Shown here one piece after another: positions 26,325 through 34,444 of a stretch of DNA of 35,881 nt. The notes under the pieces are model-generated. The model was given only the letters and a program-made list of their open reading frames with translations, was not told the origin of the DNA and did no database searches. The stretch's first letter is position 1. Every line of letters starts with the position of its first letter. The position numbers and the translations under genes were made by a program. The stretch is from Exilibacterium sp. (GTDB taxonomy: Bacteria; Pseudomonadota; Gammaproteobacteria; Pseudomonadales; Cellvibrionaceae): contig JANQMH010000055.1 of NCBI GenBank assembly GCA_028280195.1, positions 1-35,881 on the forward strand, in the 5' to 3' direction.

Positions 26325-27455
26325 TCAGACCAGTGCCAAAAGCGGCAGAATACTCAGGCCGAAAGCGGCCCAAACGGCCTTATTCCAATCCCATAAGCGC
26401 CTGCCGTTAAAACAGGAAAACGGAAAAAACGGCAGCAATACATCAAAAACGAGAATGATGACAGCAATCAGGAAAGCTGTTTCAACACCTGGCAACCAGC
26501 TTTCCTGTATTGCATCTGAGTGAATAAGCAGGGCCATCACCCAAGCCAGGCCGATCAGACATGCCGATGAAAAAAAAGCCATCATACCCAGTTGCGGTAT
26601 AGAGTTTGTATATCTCCAGTTATCACCCGCCGGATACACAGAGCCCGGAGCCGGTACAAACCCGCCAAACAGCAGCGCAATGATGGCGGATAAAAAAATT
26701 CCCGACTCCCACATTCTAAACTCGCACGCCAACTTCTGGCACCAGGCAACCACCAGCATTGCTGTATGGCGGACAAGATAGAAAATACCAAAGGTAAACA
26801 ATAAAATTAGTATACTATTCAGTGCCGGATAATTGACATCGCCCCGCCGCCAGGATGCAAGTGTAAGAATTAGAACATGGGCAAGCAGTACAAATGACCA
26901 CTCCACTCGCGCATCCGCTACCGGCCTCGGGGTGCCTGGCGAGCTTTCCGTCGACCTGGCCCAGATAAAGAAACCAATATCGGAAAAGTGACCGCTGTGA
27001 AACCATATAATCGCCAAACCGATAGGGCCGTAAGTATCGAGCTGCTGAAAAAATGAGAGCCTGGAAAAGCCGTTGCGGCTAAAAAGCCGGTTTGAACTGC
27101 TATTGTGACCTTCTATACAAGCGAATATCGCCGCACAGCGTTGTTTCTGCAAAAAATCAATCCCGGCTTCTGCCAGCAACTGGCCAACCCCCATACCGGC
27201 ACAGCTTGGCGAGCAGAACACCCAGGAGACCAGACCGGCTTTTATACCGCCTGGCAAAAAGAATGTTTTCAGGATGATGCCGCCGACAATCTCACCCTTT
27301 CTTTCCGCCACTAAGGTGTTCTTCGAGAAAGAGAAAAACAGTCGCATAAAAAGCGGAAAGGCCTGCTTCATTACTGACCTGAGGGTGGCTTCTTCTCCAC
27401 TTTTTATCGGACGTATCAAGACAGCTTGATCTCTTACACTATCGTTACTGGCCAT
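26325..27455 (-). CDS. GNAT acetyltransferase fused to a multi-helix membrane domain
   Basis: 376 residues from the ATG at 27455; a GTG at 27530 could add 25, but the shorter form starts just before the first GNAT strand. Residues about 11-140 are a GCN5-related N-acetyltransferase: 'VLIRPIKSGEEATLRSVM', 'LVAERKGEIVGGIIL', the acetyl-CoA loop 'CAGMGVGQLLAEAG' and 'NRLFSRNGF'. Residues about 180-376 hold six hydrophobic helices such as 'LNSILILLFTFGIFYLV' and 'VETAFLIAVIILVFDVLL'. An active GNAT fused to such a membrane domain is unusual. The gene is on the usher's strand, downstream of two small exported proteins. Acetylation of a membrane-proximal protein or sugar is a guess. Confidence 0.75.
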   Translation of the reverse strand: MASNDSVRDQAVLIRPIKSGEEATLRSVMKQAFPLFMRLFFSFSKNTLVAERKGEIVGGIILKTFFLPGGIKAGLVSWVFCSPSCAGMGVGQLLAEAGIDFLQKQRCAAIFACIEGHNSSSNRLFSRNGFSRLSFFQQLDTYGPIGLAIIWFHSGHFSDIGFFIWARSTESSPGTPRPVADARVEWSFVLLAHVLILTLASWRRGDVNYPALNSILILLFTFGIFYLVRHTAMLVVAWCQKLACEFRMWESGIFLSAIIALLFGGFVPAPGSVYPAGDNWRYTNSIPQLGMMAFFSSACLIGLAWVMALLIHSDAIQESWLPGVETAFLIAVIILVFDVLLPFFPFSCFNGRRLWDWNKAVWAAFGLSILPLLALV

Positions 27456-27601
27456 GCTCTTACCCAGGTGCCTCCAGCTCTGGTTCTCGGCATATGTCTG
27501 CCTTATATATGTTTCGCAAATATTGACCACTATACATTGGTGTTCGCATGCATTTCACTCAGTTCAACTGAAAAAAACACTCGAGCAGTATTACGCCTTC
27601 T

Positions 27602-27925
27602 CTATTTATTTACACACTCCACCTTAAGCACCAGCCTCTTGACTGGAGGGTTATCCCCCGTTTCTACAGGCACGCCATTATTTTCCCATGTTCGCCTAAC
27701 TCTCTTACCTTCACAAAGCTCAGAAGTGATAAACTTGGCATTTGCTCGTGCTATGCTTTTCATATTTCTTGCTGAATCGTGTGCATCATCAGTAACTTCT
27801 ATGACCCCATACCCTTCTTCCCTGTTGAAAACTACTTTGAACTCCGTTGGCATAGAATCTTCTGGAAGGTTAGTACAACCAGTGCTAAAAACAAATAAAA
27901 CTGGGATAATTATTTTTTTCACCAT
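27602..27925 (-). CDS. Small lipoprotein of unknown function
   Basis: 107 residues. 'IIIPVLFVFSTGC' is a lipoprotein signal; the mature protein would begin at Cys17. The rest ('EFKVVFNREEGYGVIEVTDD', 'FITSELCEGKRV', 'LVLKVECVNK') is soluble with two cysteines that could form a disulfide. I do not recognise a family. AGG about 9 nt before the ATG is a modest ribosome binding site. It lies between the other small exported protein and the GNAT membrane protein, all on the usher's strand, so it could be an accessory of the pilus, but this is position only. Confidence 0.65.
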   Translation of the reverse strand: MVKKIIIPVLFVFSTGCTNLPEDSMPTEFKVVFNREEGYGVIEVTDDAHDSARNMKSIARANAKFITSELCEGKRVRRTWENNGVPVETGDNPPVKRLVLKVECVNK

Positions 27926-28083
27926 AATGTCAGCCTGTAATGATATAAGCGCAGGACGTATTTACAACTCTCAATTAAGTAAAAACCGGCAGATCTGGTT
28001 TTCCACCCGCATAACTGAAGTATATGACTAACGCGCAACCGAAAATGCGTATATGTAGTAAAGTGATATTCCGGCTACATATC

Positions 28084-28407
28084 CTATCTAACGATTATGT
28101 AGTCAGAGGTACCCTCAGTTATGGTTGCCGATCCGGAAAGGCAAGAGGTTGCATTGATTTCCAGCTTTTTACCTGCCGCCAGAGCTGAGAGTAATAGTGA
28201 ATAAATCTCCTTTTTATGCATGTGGTCTGCTGAAATCGCAACCCAGGTAGCGCTCTCGCACCCATTTACGGGGATCGTCTTATCCAGCGATGCGAATATT
28301 CTACCGTCGCCGTAAATACCGACATAGTGAATTTCGATATCCGTAACCAAAACTGCATGGGATACTTGGGAAAGACTTAAGAGTAAAACACCAATAAATT
28401 TCTTCAT
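28084..28407 (-). CDS. Small exported protein of unknown function
   Basis: 107 residues. AGAGGG lies 7 nt before the ATG. 'MKKFIGVLLLSLSQVSHA' is a clean signal peptide. The mature 89 residues include 'DIEIHYVGIYGDGRIFASLD', a Cys in 'VNGCESATW' and one in 'ATSCLSGSATI', probably disulfide-linked, and appear beta-rich. The family is not recognised. It is 174 nt downstream of the usher on the same strand, which suggests an accessory role, not proven. Confidence 0.7.
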   Translation of the reverse strand: MKKFIGVLLLSLSQVSHAVLVTDIEIHYVGIYGDGRIFASLDKTIPVNGCESATWVAISADHMHKKEIYSLLLSALAAGKKLEINATSCLSGSATITEGTSDYIIVR

Positions 28408-28581
28408 CGAAGGACCCTCTTGCTATAGTGGGTTTTACCGTCGAGTTGAAAACCGTCCGGTACGCACTGCAGTATGAAATTTTAACAGAAGGTGTTGGCT
28501 TGACACAGCGTATATTTGCCTGGTCAACAGCGGGAAAGCAGTTTCCATACTTGCACCAGCCACACAGAAGGTAAGCCCCGA

Positions 28582-31152
28582 TTATAGGCAAACCATCGTG
28601 CCAAGACGTCCTATCTGGCGCTGTGGTTTATAGTCTGGCAGCTCAACCCGGCACTGCTGCGTGCGGGTTTTGATATCAAGCTGCCTTACGCCCTGTGCCA
28701 GTTCCGCCTGGAACAGGCCGTATTCATCGGTGACCGCCAGACCCTCGACACCCTCGACCAGGGCATTGGCCAGCGGCTCTCCGGACTCCGTGACAATGCG
28801 GCCGAAGACTACGTCAATCCTGGCTACGGCCCACTTGAGACGCTTGACGTTACCCGGATATAAAGTCACCTCTTCTTCCCTCTCTTCATAGGCCAGCAAC
28901 TGCTTGCCTTTGTCCTTCACTCTAATGCGGTAAGTTTCAAAAGGGTTCAGATTGACAACCGAGATATTGCCGGGTCTGGCGTAACTGCGAACCGAGTCGT
29001 CCACGATGACATCAAAGTGGCCGTCATACTTTTCCGAATCCATTTCTATGATCACCGCACTCTGGTTTATCTCACGCCCTCCCATCGTCAGGCCTTCGGC
29101 ATCGCCAATAATGGTGGTGGTCAATACACCGCTGTAACCCGTTTCAGTCTCCTCGCCCAGTGTCTGCCGATCCACAGACGCGCGAATCTGGGCATGGGAT
29201 GATTCCCAGTTTACATCGAGATCGGTGGCATCGCCGCCATCCTGGCGCCGCGTATTCAGGCCCATATCGAGATTGCTGGCCAGTATCTGGCGGTCATTCC
29301 AGTTGATACTCAACTGCGAAATATCGTCAGCTTGGTTGTCTTTTTGCTGCAGATGGGATTGTGAGGCCCGGTATTGCCAGTGGTTGCTTCTGAAGTTTAC
29401 CGATACCCGCAGCAAGGCCTGCCATACCCCCTCCTGCTCGGAAAAAGAAAAATCCGTCAGCAGGTGAGATTGATTGGAAAACTTCATTGCCGGCAGGTCG
29501 ATACTCAGCGTATTAGTGGCGATACGCGCGTCATCCCGCTCGTTTAAGCGGTGCTCAAAGTTGATCCGCCCGCTGCCCAGCGGATGGGTCAGGCGCAGGC
29601 TCGCCTGCGTACTGGCCTGCTCACCCAATAGAAACTCATCGTCAGATGCCCGCAGGTCATGGTGCCCGTCGATATCGAGTTTGCGATAGTTGCCATTGAG
29701 AAACAGGCTGCCCAGCCTGGCGTTGGCCGAGAGAAAATAGGCGGAATCGCCCCGGGACGTGCGCGCCAGCGATGAGCTGGCATTGAGATATCTGCCCAAA
29801 TAAAACAATCCCGCCTCAACCAGCTTATCTGTGTCGGTAATGGCCCCCGCGCCCTGCAGGCCCAGGCTGTCAGAAAAGCGGCTGGCATAGCTGCCTCTCA
29901 GTAACCAGTTATCCCTGCTGTCGGGAAAGGTATCGTCAGCTTCGTCATCCATCAATTGCCCGACTTCGACAAAGTAGATACTTTGATCGCGAGGTGGAAT
30001 CTGGCTGGTTTTGCGGTAAAAACGCGTCTCCTCGGAGACCACGGCTCCCCCTTCCAGAATCCTGATGGTAATGTCATAAGCGCCGCTGGGCAGCAGGCTG
30101 GTGTCCAAAGCCTGATTGCCGGCCGCATATACGCCGGTGCTTACAAGCCTGCCGTCCTTAAGCAGTTCGACACGGCTGCTATTGGCTAAAAATACCGTCA
30201 AAGGCGTGCCCTCGGACAGATCCAGGTCGTTGCGGGTATCCAGCGTACTGGCCACCCGGATACCGGCGATCTGTAAAGGCGGCAGAAACTCGGAATTCTG
30301 GTTATCGGTTTGCAATAACCCTATCTGTCGTGACTTGCCTTCAAAATCGTTTTCCCATGCCGCCAGGTCAAACACCAGATCGTCCTGCTTCGATATATTG
30401 CTGAACAGTCTCAGCCTGGATTCACCGAGGGCAAACAGGGTACTGCCATTGATACTGTAATCGGATTGACGGCTATCGGCATCTGAGTAAGCCGCCGAGA
30501 TGCCGTGCATAAACGAGAAGCCGACGTCCGATTGAGGGAGATATCTGGAGATACTCAGGCCCTGCACGCCGAGTTCCTCGGATGATACAAACAGGTCGAC
30601 CCGGTAGCTGGTTTCATCAAAGATGACACCGGTAACCAGAGCCGGCAGCCTGCCACAGTTGCTTCTCTGGTTGGCCTGGCACAACAGGCCCTCATTAGCG
30701 GCCAGCAGTTTAGACAGGCCCTCGAGTGTCCTGTCCCTGTCCAACAGGTTTGGCAGTCTGGCCACTACCTCTGACGGGTTTTCGAAGCGGATTTCTCCGG
30801 GGGAGTACGTGGCCATGGTAGAGAGCAGGTACTGTCCGCCGTAATACACATCCACCAGTGTTGTTTGCGGTTCCAGTAAGAATTCGAATCCGGCGGGCAC
30901 CGCAGCGGATTCTGCGACAACTGCCGGCGCCACAGCGGCTTCCTCCGCCAGGGTCAAAGTCCGGTCGCTAAGCGGAGTGGACGCCGTTTTCCGCGCTGCA
31001 GGGTTTTTCCGGCGAGCATCCCTGCCGGCATCCACCCTGTCCCGCATAGCGGCGCTGAGTGTATCGAAATTAAAGGTATATGGGAAACAGTCCCGGCACA
31101 GACTGTTTCCCGGGCTGCTCCATACCAATGCAATCAGAAAGATTGATAACAC
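28582..31152 (-). CDS. Alternate (CS1/TcfC-like) fimbrial outer-membrane usher
   Basis: 856 residues. It starts at a GTG directly after an in-frame stop; the signal core is 'LSIFLIALVWSS' with a weak ribosome binding site. 'LVDVYYGGQYL', 'ATYSPGEIRFENPSEVVARL' and the long middle barrel with a plug-like region ('LTVFLANSSRVELLKDGRLV', 'SGAYDITIRILEGG') fit the alpha-type ushers of CS1/CFA pili. The end, 'PFETYRIRVKDKGKQLLAYE', 'VTLYPGNVKRLKWAVARIDV' and 'GRIVTESGEPLANALVEG', matches their TcfC-type E-set and C-terminal domains. It would export and assemble pilins delivered by the chaperone at 33595. A hairpin terminator separates it from the pilin gene upstream. Confidence 0.85.
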   Translation of the reverse strand: MLSIFLIALVWSSPGNSLCRDCFPYTFNFDTLSAAMRDRVDAGRDARRKNPAARKTASTPLSDRTLTLAEEAAVAPAVVAESAAVPAGFEFLLEPQTTLVDVYYGGQYLLSTMATYSPGEIRFENPSEVVARLPNLLDRDRTLEGLSKLLAANEGLLCQANQRSNCGRLPALVTGVIFDETSYRVDLFVSSEELGVQGLSISRYLPQSDVGFSFMHGISAAYSDADSRQSDYSINGSTLFALGESRLRLFSNISKQDDLVFDLAAWENDFEGKSRQIGLLQTDNQNSEFLPPLQIAGIRVASTLDTRNDLDLSEGTPLTVFLANSSRVELLKDGRLVSTGVYAAGNQALDTSLLPSGAYDITIRILEGGAVVSEETRFYRKTSQIPPRDQSIYFVEVGQLMDDEADDTFPDSRDNWLLRGSYASRFSDSLGLQGAGAITDTDKLVEAGLFYLGRYLNASSSLARTSRGDSAYFLSANARLGSLFLNGNYRKLDIDGHHDLRASDDEFLLGEQASTQASLRLTHPLGSGRINFEHRLNERDDARIATNTLSIDLPAMKFSNQSHLLTDFSFSEQEGVWQALLRVSVNFRSNHWQYRASQSHLQQKDNQADDISQLSINWNDRQILASNLDMGLNTRRQDGGDATDLDVNWESSHAQIRASVDRQTLGEETETGYSGVLTTTIIGDAEGLTMGGREINQSAVIIEMDSEKYDGHFDVIVDDSVRSYARPGNISVVNLNPFETYRIRVKDKGKQLLAYEEREEEVTLYPGNVKRLKWAVARIDVVFGRIVTESGEPLANALVEGVEGLAVTDEYGLFQAELAQGVRQLDIKTRTQQCRVELPDYKPQRQIGRLGTMVCL

Positions 31153-31227
31153 TATTCAACCCGACCCGCGCTCTACCAGACCGCCCATACATTGATCAGC
31201 GCCGCGAATACACCGGAATGACGTTGC

Positions 31228-31253
31228 AAAAAAGCCGGCAACAATGCCGGCTT
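31228..31253 (-). terminator. Rho-independent terminator between pilin and usher genes
   Basis: On the minus strand AAGCCGGC-ATTGT-TGCCGGCTT is followed by a T run (complement of the A tract at 31228-31233). It lies about 30 bp past the pilin stop and before the usher. Partial termination would yield much more pilin than usher mRNA, as is common in pilus operons. Confidence 0.85.
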
Positions 31254-31284
31254 GGAGTGCTCAACACCAATTCATCCGGGAAAT

Positions 31285-31818
31285 CTAATTCGGCGATACC
31301 AGAAAAGTCAGGGTATCCGTATAAGTATCGGGTGATGCAGCATCGATCTCACTTTGCGCCACGGAGATAATCACAGCAACGGGTTCGGTGCCGCCACAGT
31401 TTATGGATAAGTTGTCGGCGCTATACCCCAATCCACCCCTGTTGTCGTTTACGCCTTCAGAGAGCGCAGTGCTATCGTAGTTAACCGTGTACTCCATGGT
31501 GCCGGAGAGACTATCGAGCAAAAACACGCCGGTGTCACCATTGTTGGTGTCGCCGGTAGAAGTGGCCGTAACGTTGTAGGTACCTGAAAGCGCATTGGTG
31601 TAGACACAGAAGTTTTCCGTTACCGTGGCGCCTGCTCCGGGTGTATAGACCAGAGTCTGGTCGTGCATACTGGATATACGAATCAGGTTGGGAATCGTCA
31701 AATCGATATTAAAATCCCCTGTGGATGTCGTACCCAGTGTGCCATCGCTGGCGGCCACAGCCGGCAGAGCACTCAGTGTCAATGTAGCAGTAACAATCGC
31801 CGATACCATTCTGTTCAT
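31285..31818 (-). CDS. Probable major pilin subunit
   Basis: 177 residues. The signal peptide 'MVSAIVTATLTLSALPAVAA' is followed by a small beta-rich Ig-like domain. 'LIRISSMHDQTLVY' and 'ENFCVYTNALSGTYNVTATS' match the signature of the other subunit-like proteins of this locus. Cysteines in 'NFCVYTN' and 'INCGGTEP' probably bond. The C-terminal 'DTYTDTLTFLVSPN' resembles a terminal beta strand used for donor-strand packing. It is Thr/Ser/Gly-rich with few charged residues, as expected for a secreted structural protein. Its place at the head of the unit, before a strong terminator, suggests the most abundant subunit. Spore-coat-U-like or CS1-like families are both possible. Confidence 0.75.
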   Translation of the reverse strand: MNRMVSAIVTATLTLSALPAVAASDGTLGTTSTGDFNIDLTIPNLIRISSMHDQTLVYTPGAGATVTENFCVYTNALSGTYNVTATSTGDTNNGDTGVFLLDSLSGTMEYTVNYDSTALSEGVNDNRGGLGYSADNLSINCGGTEPVAVIISVAQSEIDAASPDTYTDTLTFLVSPN

Positions 31819-31987
31819 AATTCATATCCTCTGTTATATCCGGACGAGTGAGTGTCGGCTCCTCTTTAGAGAAGCCTGCTGTTTCTACAACCTGAATAGT
31901 TCTACATAACGGCAGTAAACTAAAAAACCGTGTTCAATACGCCGTAGTTCAATGCACGGCAACTTCCGTTTTTACTTATCTGTCCCG

Positions 31988-32039
31988 TCGTTTAACTCAA
32001 TCGTTTAACTCAATCGTTTAACCCAATCGTTTAACCCAA
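31988..32039. repeat. 13-bp tandem repeat, four copies
   Basis: TCGTTTAACTCAA at 31988 and 32001, then TCGTTTAACCCAA at 32014 and 32027, with no gaps. The array sits 170 bp upstream of the pilin start. It could be a set of regulator-binding sites, or a slippage-prone spacer that phase-varies expression. Confidence 0.9.
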
Positions 32040-32156
32040 TGCTTTGTCAAAAGCACTTTGATGACTTCGCCTGTGTTCAAAAATTAACAGGGTATCCATC
32101 ACCTTCACTTTAAAATCAGCATCTATAACCAATTAATCTAGCGGTTTAACAAATTT

Positions 32157-32173
32157 CTTAGAACAATTCTAAG
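32157..32173. promoter_or_regulatory. Perfect 17-bp palindrome, candidate operator
   Basis: CTTAGAA-CAA-TTCTAAG is a perfect 7-3-7 dyad in AT-rich DNA between the divergent pilus units. A dimeric regulator could bind here. Confidence 0.45.
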
Positions 32174-32443
32174 CACTTCTTGTATATCTTATTCCTGAAA
32201 AATTTTGTTATTGTTGCTGTTATATCTCGATGCTTTTAACCCGCATTCGCTTTAGACGTACTATATATATAAAAAAAGCAGATCTCAACAAAAGCGCCAG
32301 CTTTTTGTCAGCTTCCCGGTGCTACACGCCCTCACTTCCCAAATCGTCAACTCTTTGTCAGTCGCCTGAAGCTGTTGATCACGCTAACATAACTCATTGT
32401 TGAACTTGAATTTTTTCTTGCATGCAGACCCAGGGAAAACTTC

Positions 32444-32899
32444 TTGGATAAGGCCTTTACGCAAGTGAAAAAAAATTTTCCGGCAAAAAACTTTTTAGGA
32501 TTTTGCTGCGCACTTGTGCTTTTTTTAAGCAAGTCAGGTTATAGTTTAGGAGAAATTGATAACCGTAAGACGGCTTCTGCGCGTATTAATATCCAATTGA
32601 TCATTCCCCGTTCCATCAAGTTGCAGTCTGCAAAAAATAAAAATTCCCGCCCGCATTTTTTATTCGAGAACCGCAAGAGTCTAAACAAGACAGAACTCTG
32701 TTTTGAGCGCAGAGGGATACCTGACTACCAGCTATTAATTTCCCGGGAGCAATACCCCGAGAACACCGATTTCAATACTGCTGCCACCGCCGACGCCAAC
32801 GGCTGCCACCTGCCCTTCGCAAACTACACCAGCGCACAGTTATCCAGGCTTGGCAAACAAGACCGTCACCCGTTGATCCTGACTGTTTCCCCGCTCTGA
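32444..32899 (+). CDS. Small exported subunit-like protein of the pilus locus
   Basis: Up to 151 residues from a TTG at 32444 (AGGG 8 nt upstream); a GTG at 32465 with AAGG upstream is an alternative. The hydrophobic 'FLGFCCALVLFLSKSGYS' is a signal peptide. The mature part has 'RSIKLQSAKNKNSRPHFLFE' and 'TELCFERRGIPDYQLLIS', aligning loosely with the subunit signature (Ile-x-Ser ... Leu-Cys-x-x-Arg), and ends 'HPLILTVSPL', like a pilin terminal strand. A second Cys lies in 'NGCHLPFAN'. Its 5' part is AT-rich, unlike most of the window. It is first in the unit that includes the chaperone. A minor pilin or adaptor is likely. Confidence 0.6.
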   Translation: MDKAFTQVKKNFPAKNFLGFCCALVLFLSKSGYSLGEIDNRKTASARINIQLIIPRSIKLQSAKNKNSRPHFLFENRKSLNKTELCFERRGIPDYQLLISREQYPENTDFNTAATADANGCHLPFANYTSAQLSRLGKQDRHPLILTVSPL

Positions 32900-32989
32900 C
32901 AAATATAATATAGGCTGCCTTTGGTCGTTATTGGTTGTGCTGTAACTTTTAATATGTTACAGATAGCACGTTTTTTTGGGGATGTTTGG

Positions 32990-33550
32990 ATGGGCAGAGT
33001 CTTAAAGCAAAGAAACGCTATACAAAAATTCAACGCTGCGGTGTTTGCCGGCTCGTTTCTGTTTTTGTTTGCACCTGCCGCCGCCGCTGCCATACAAGGG
33101 GAGGCCGGGCCAAGCTCTACGGGGCAAATCGTTTTGCGCCTCAACCTGGAGCCCTTCTATCAGATATCCCGCATAGACGATATCATTCTGCAGGTCACCG
33201 ACTTTGACAGTCCGCTGAGGCATCGCGAGGCCCTGTGTATCCGCGGCCCGAAGAACAGCGCCTACACCATAACCACAGGCAGTGAGGTGGGCAACCGTTT
33301 CGAAGTCGAAGACGGGGCAGGCAATTCCATTCCCTACCAGGTGTTCTTCTATGAAGATATCGAGCTGGCCAACGCCGATCAATTACAGGCGGAGCAACGC
33401 TCGAGACCTTATGCGATAAGGGATTCGGGTCTGGAGTGTGACGGGCGGGACAACAGCGCGATAGAGATTTTTATCGATTCGGAAGATCTGCGAAATGCCG
33501 ACTACGGCATATATAACGGCGTATTGATACTCACTGTGGGGTCCGTGTAG
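32990..33550 (+). CDS. Second subunit-like protein of the pilus locus
   Basis: About 186 residues from the ATG at 32990 (GGGG 8 nt upstream); earlier in-frame starts at 32921 and 32954 would put extra residues before the signal peptide 'FNAAVFAGSFLFLFAPAAAA'. The mature protein has 'FYQISRIDDIILQV', 'REALCIRGPKNSAYTITT', 'GNSIPYQVFFY', a second Cys in 'GLECDG', and ends 'YGIYNGVLILTVGSV', a likely donor or terminal strand. This is the same layout as the major pilin and the C-terminal half of the 34437-35429 protein. It precedes the chaperone by 44 nt. Probably a minor pilin or initiator subunit. Confidence 0.72.
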   Translation: MGRVLKQRNAIQKFNAAVFAGSFLFLFAPAAAAAIQGEAGPSSTGQIVLRLNLEPFYQISRIDDIILQVTDFDSPLRHREALCIRGPKNSAYTITTGSEVGNRFEVEDGAGNSIPYQVFFYEDIELANADQLQAEQRSRPYAIRDSGLECDGRDNSAIEIFIDSEDLRNADYGIYNGVLILTVGSV

Positions 33551-33594
33551 GGCCTGATGCGGATTCACGGCGGGAGTATATATGGGAGCAAGCC

Positions 33595-34335
33595 ATGAGA
33601 CGATTGGTTGACGCATTGACCGGCATCAAACCCGTTTGGGCTTTGGCCTGTGTATTGAGTTTATACCCGGGCCTGGTGCAGGCGATGTATCTCGACAGGT
33701 CTATCGTGGATTTTCTCCCGGGCGAGAGCCCGAGACAGGACGTCAGGGTTATCAACGATTCTGACGAAACGCTCTATGTGCAGGTAGAGGTATTGGAAGT
33801 CAGCAACCCGGGCACGGAACAGGAACAGCGCAACCCCGTTACCGACCCCGACCGCATCAGCCTTCTGGTTACACCCAATAAGCTGGTTGTTGCGCCAAAC
33901 TCGTCTAAAATCGTAAGAATGGTCAACCTCGATGAGCAGCTCACAGCGGAGAAAGTTTACCGGGTAAATTTTACCCCGATCCTCCCTCCCCTGCAGCAAG
34001 AGGCGGGAAGTAAAGTACGGCTGGTCGTAGCCTACCAGGTACTGGTGCTGATTTCCCCGCAGGAACCCCGCTACAATCTCGTATCCGATCGCAAGGGCGA
34101 CACCCTGACATTGACCAATACCGGCAACTCTTACGTCATGATTACCGAAGGAAAGCAGTGCCCCACCGACCCTGCGAGTGACAATATGGCCAGTGGAGAA
34201 GATGACGGATGCCACGATCTGAGCGCCCGCAGGCTCTACCCCGGCAACACCTACAGGGTGATACTGCCTTATGACAAACCGTTAGAACTGTCGTTGCAGA
34301 GTGTGGCCGGGAATGAAAAGAGGATGATTCCCTAG
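33595..34335 (+). CDS. Periplasmic pilus-assembly chaperone, alternate (CS1/CfaA-like) type
   Basis: 246 residues. GGGAG lies 6 nt before the ATG. A long signal peptide ends at 'YPGLVQA'. The N-terminal Ig domain reads 'YLDRSIVDFLPGESPRQDVR', 'YVQVEVLEVSNPGTEQEQRN', 'ISLLVTPNKLVVAPNSSKIV' and 'EKVYRVNFTPILPP', which fits alternate chaperones closely; the second domain follows to residue 246. These proteins hold pilins in the periplasm by donating a beta strand and pass them to the usher. The partner usher is at 28582. A Cys pair (in 'GKQCPTD' and 'DDGCHD') in the C-terminal domain is atypical for the better-known members. The gene ends just before a dispersed palindromic element. Confidence 0.88.
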   Translation: MRRLVDALTGIKPVWALACVLSLYPGLVQAMYLDRSIVDFLPGESPRQDVRVINDSDETLYVQVEVLEVSNPGTEQEQRNPVTDPDRISLLVTPNKLVVAPNSSKIVRMVNLDEQLTAEKVYRVNFTPILPPLQQEAGSKVRLVVAYQVLVLISPQEPRYNLVSDRKGDTLTLTNTGNSYVMITEGKQCPTDPASDNMASGEDDGCHDLSARRLYPGNTYRVILPYDKPLELSLQSVAGNEKRMIP

Positions 34336-34373
34336 CACGCCTTCAAAGTGATATTGCCGGGTTGAACACAAAG

Positions 34374-34444
34374 CTGATTAGAAACTGTTGCATCACTCTC
34401 GACCTACTGCGGTGACCGAGAGTGATGCAACAGCTTCTAATCAG
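34374..34444. repeat. Dispersed palindromic element, copy 3 (near-perfect)
   Basis: CTGATTAGAAACTGTTGCAT at the left and its near-perfect complement at the right form a stem of about 30 bp, with one G/A difference near the end and a short loop. It lies between the convergent chaperone and subunit genes and supplies the stop codon (TAG at 34437-34439) of the latter. It is well placed to terminate both transcripts. Confidence 0.9.

Larger units (their letters stand above)
31819..32443. promoter_or_regulatory. AT-rich divergent control region of the pilus locus
   Basis: 625 bp separate the leftward pilin-usher unit from the rightward subunit-chaperone unit. The right half (about 32100-32300) is markedly AT-rich compared with the flanking genes, which may favour silencing by an H-NS-like protein or intrinsic curvature. 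The tandem array and palindrome listed separately lie inside. The sequence CTTTTTGTCAGCTTC near 32300 recurs in variant form as CTCTTTGTCAGTCGC near 32352. Promoters for both directions must lie here, but none is unambiguous. Confidence 0.6.

Noticed and set aside
31988-32039. CRISPR-like array
   Set aside because: The units are contiguous 13-mers with no spacers, and there are no cas genes.
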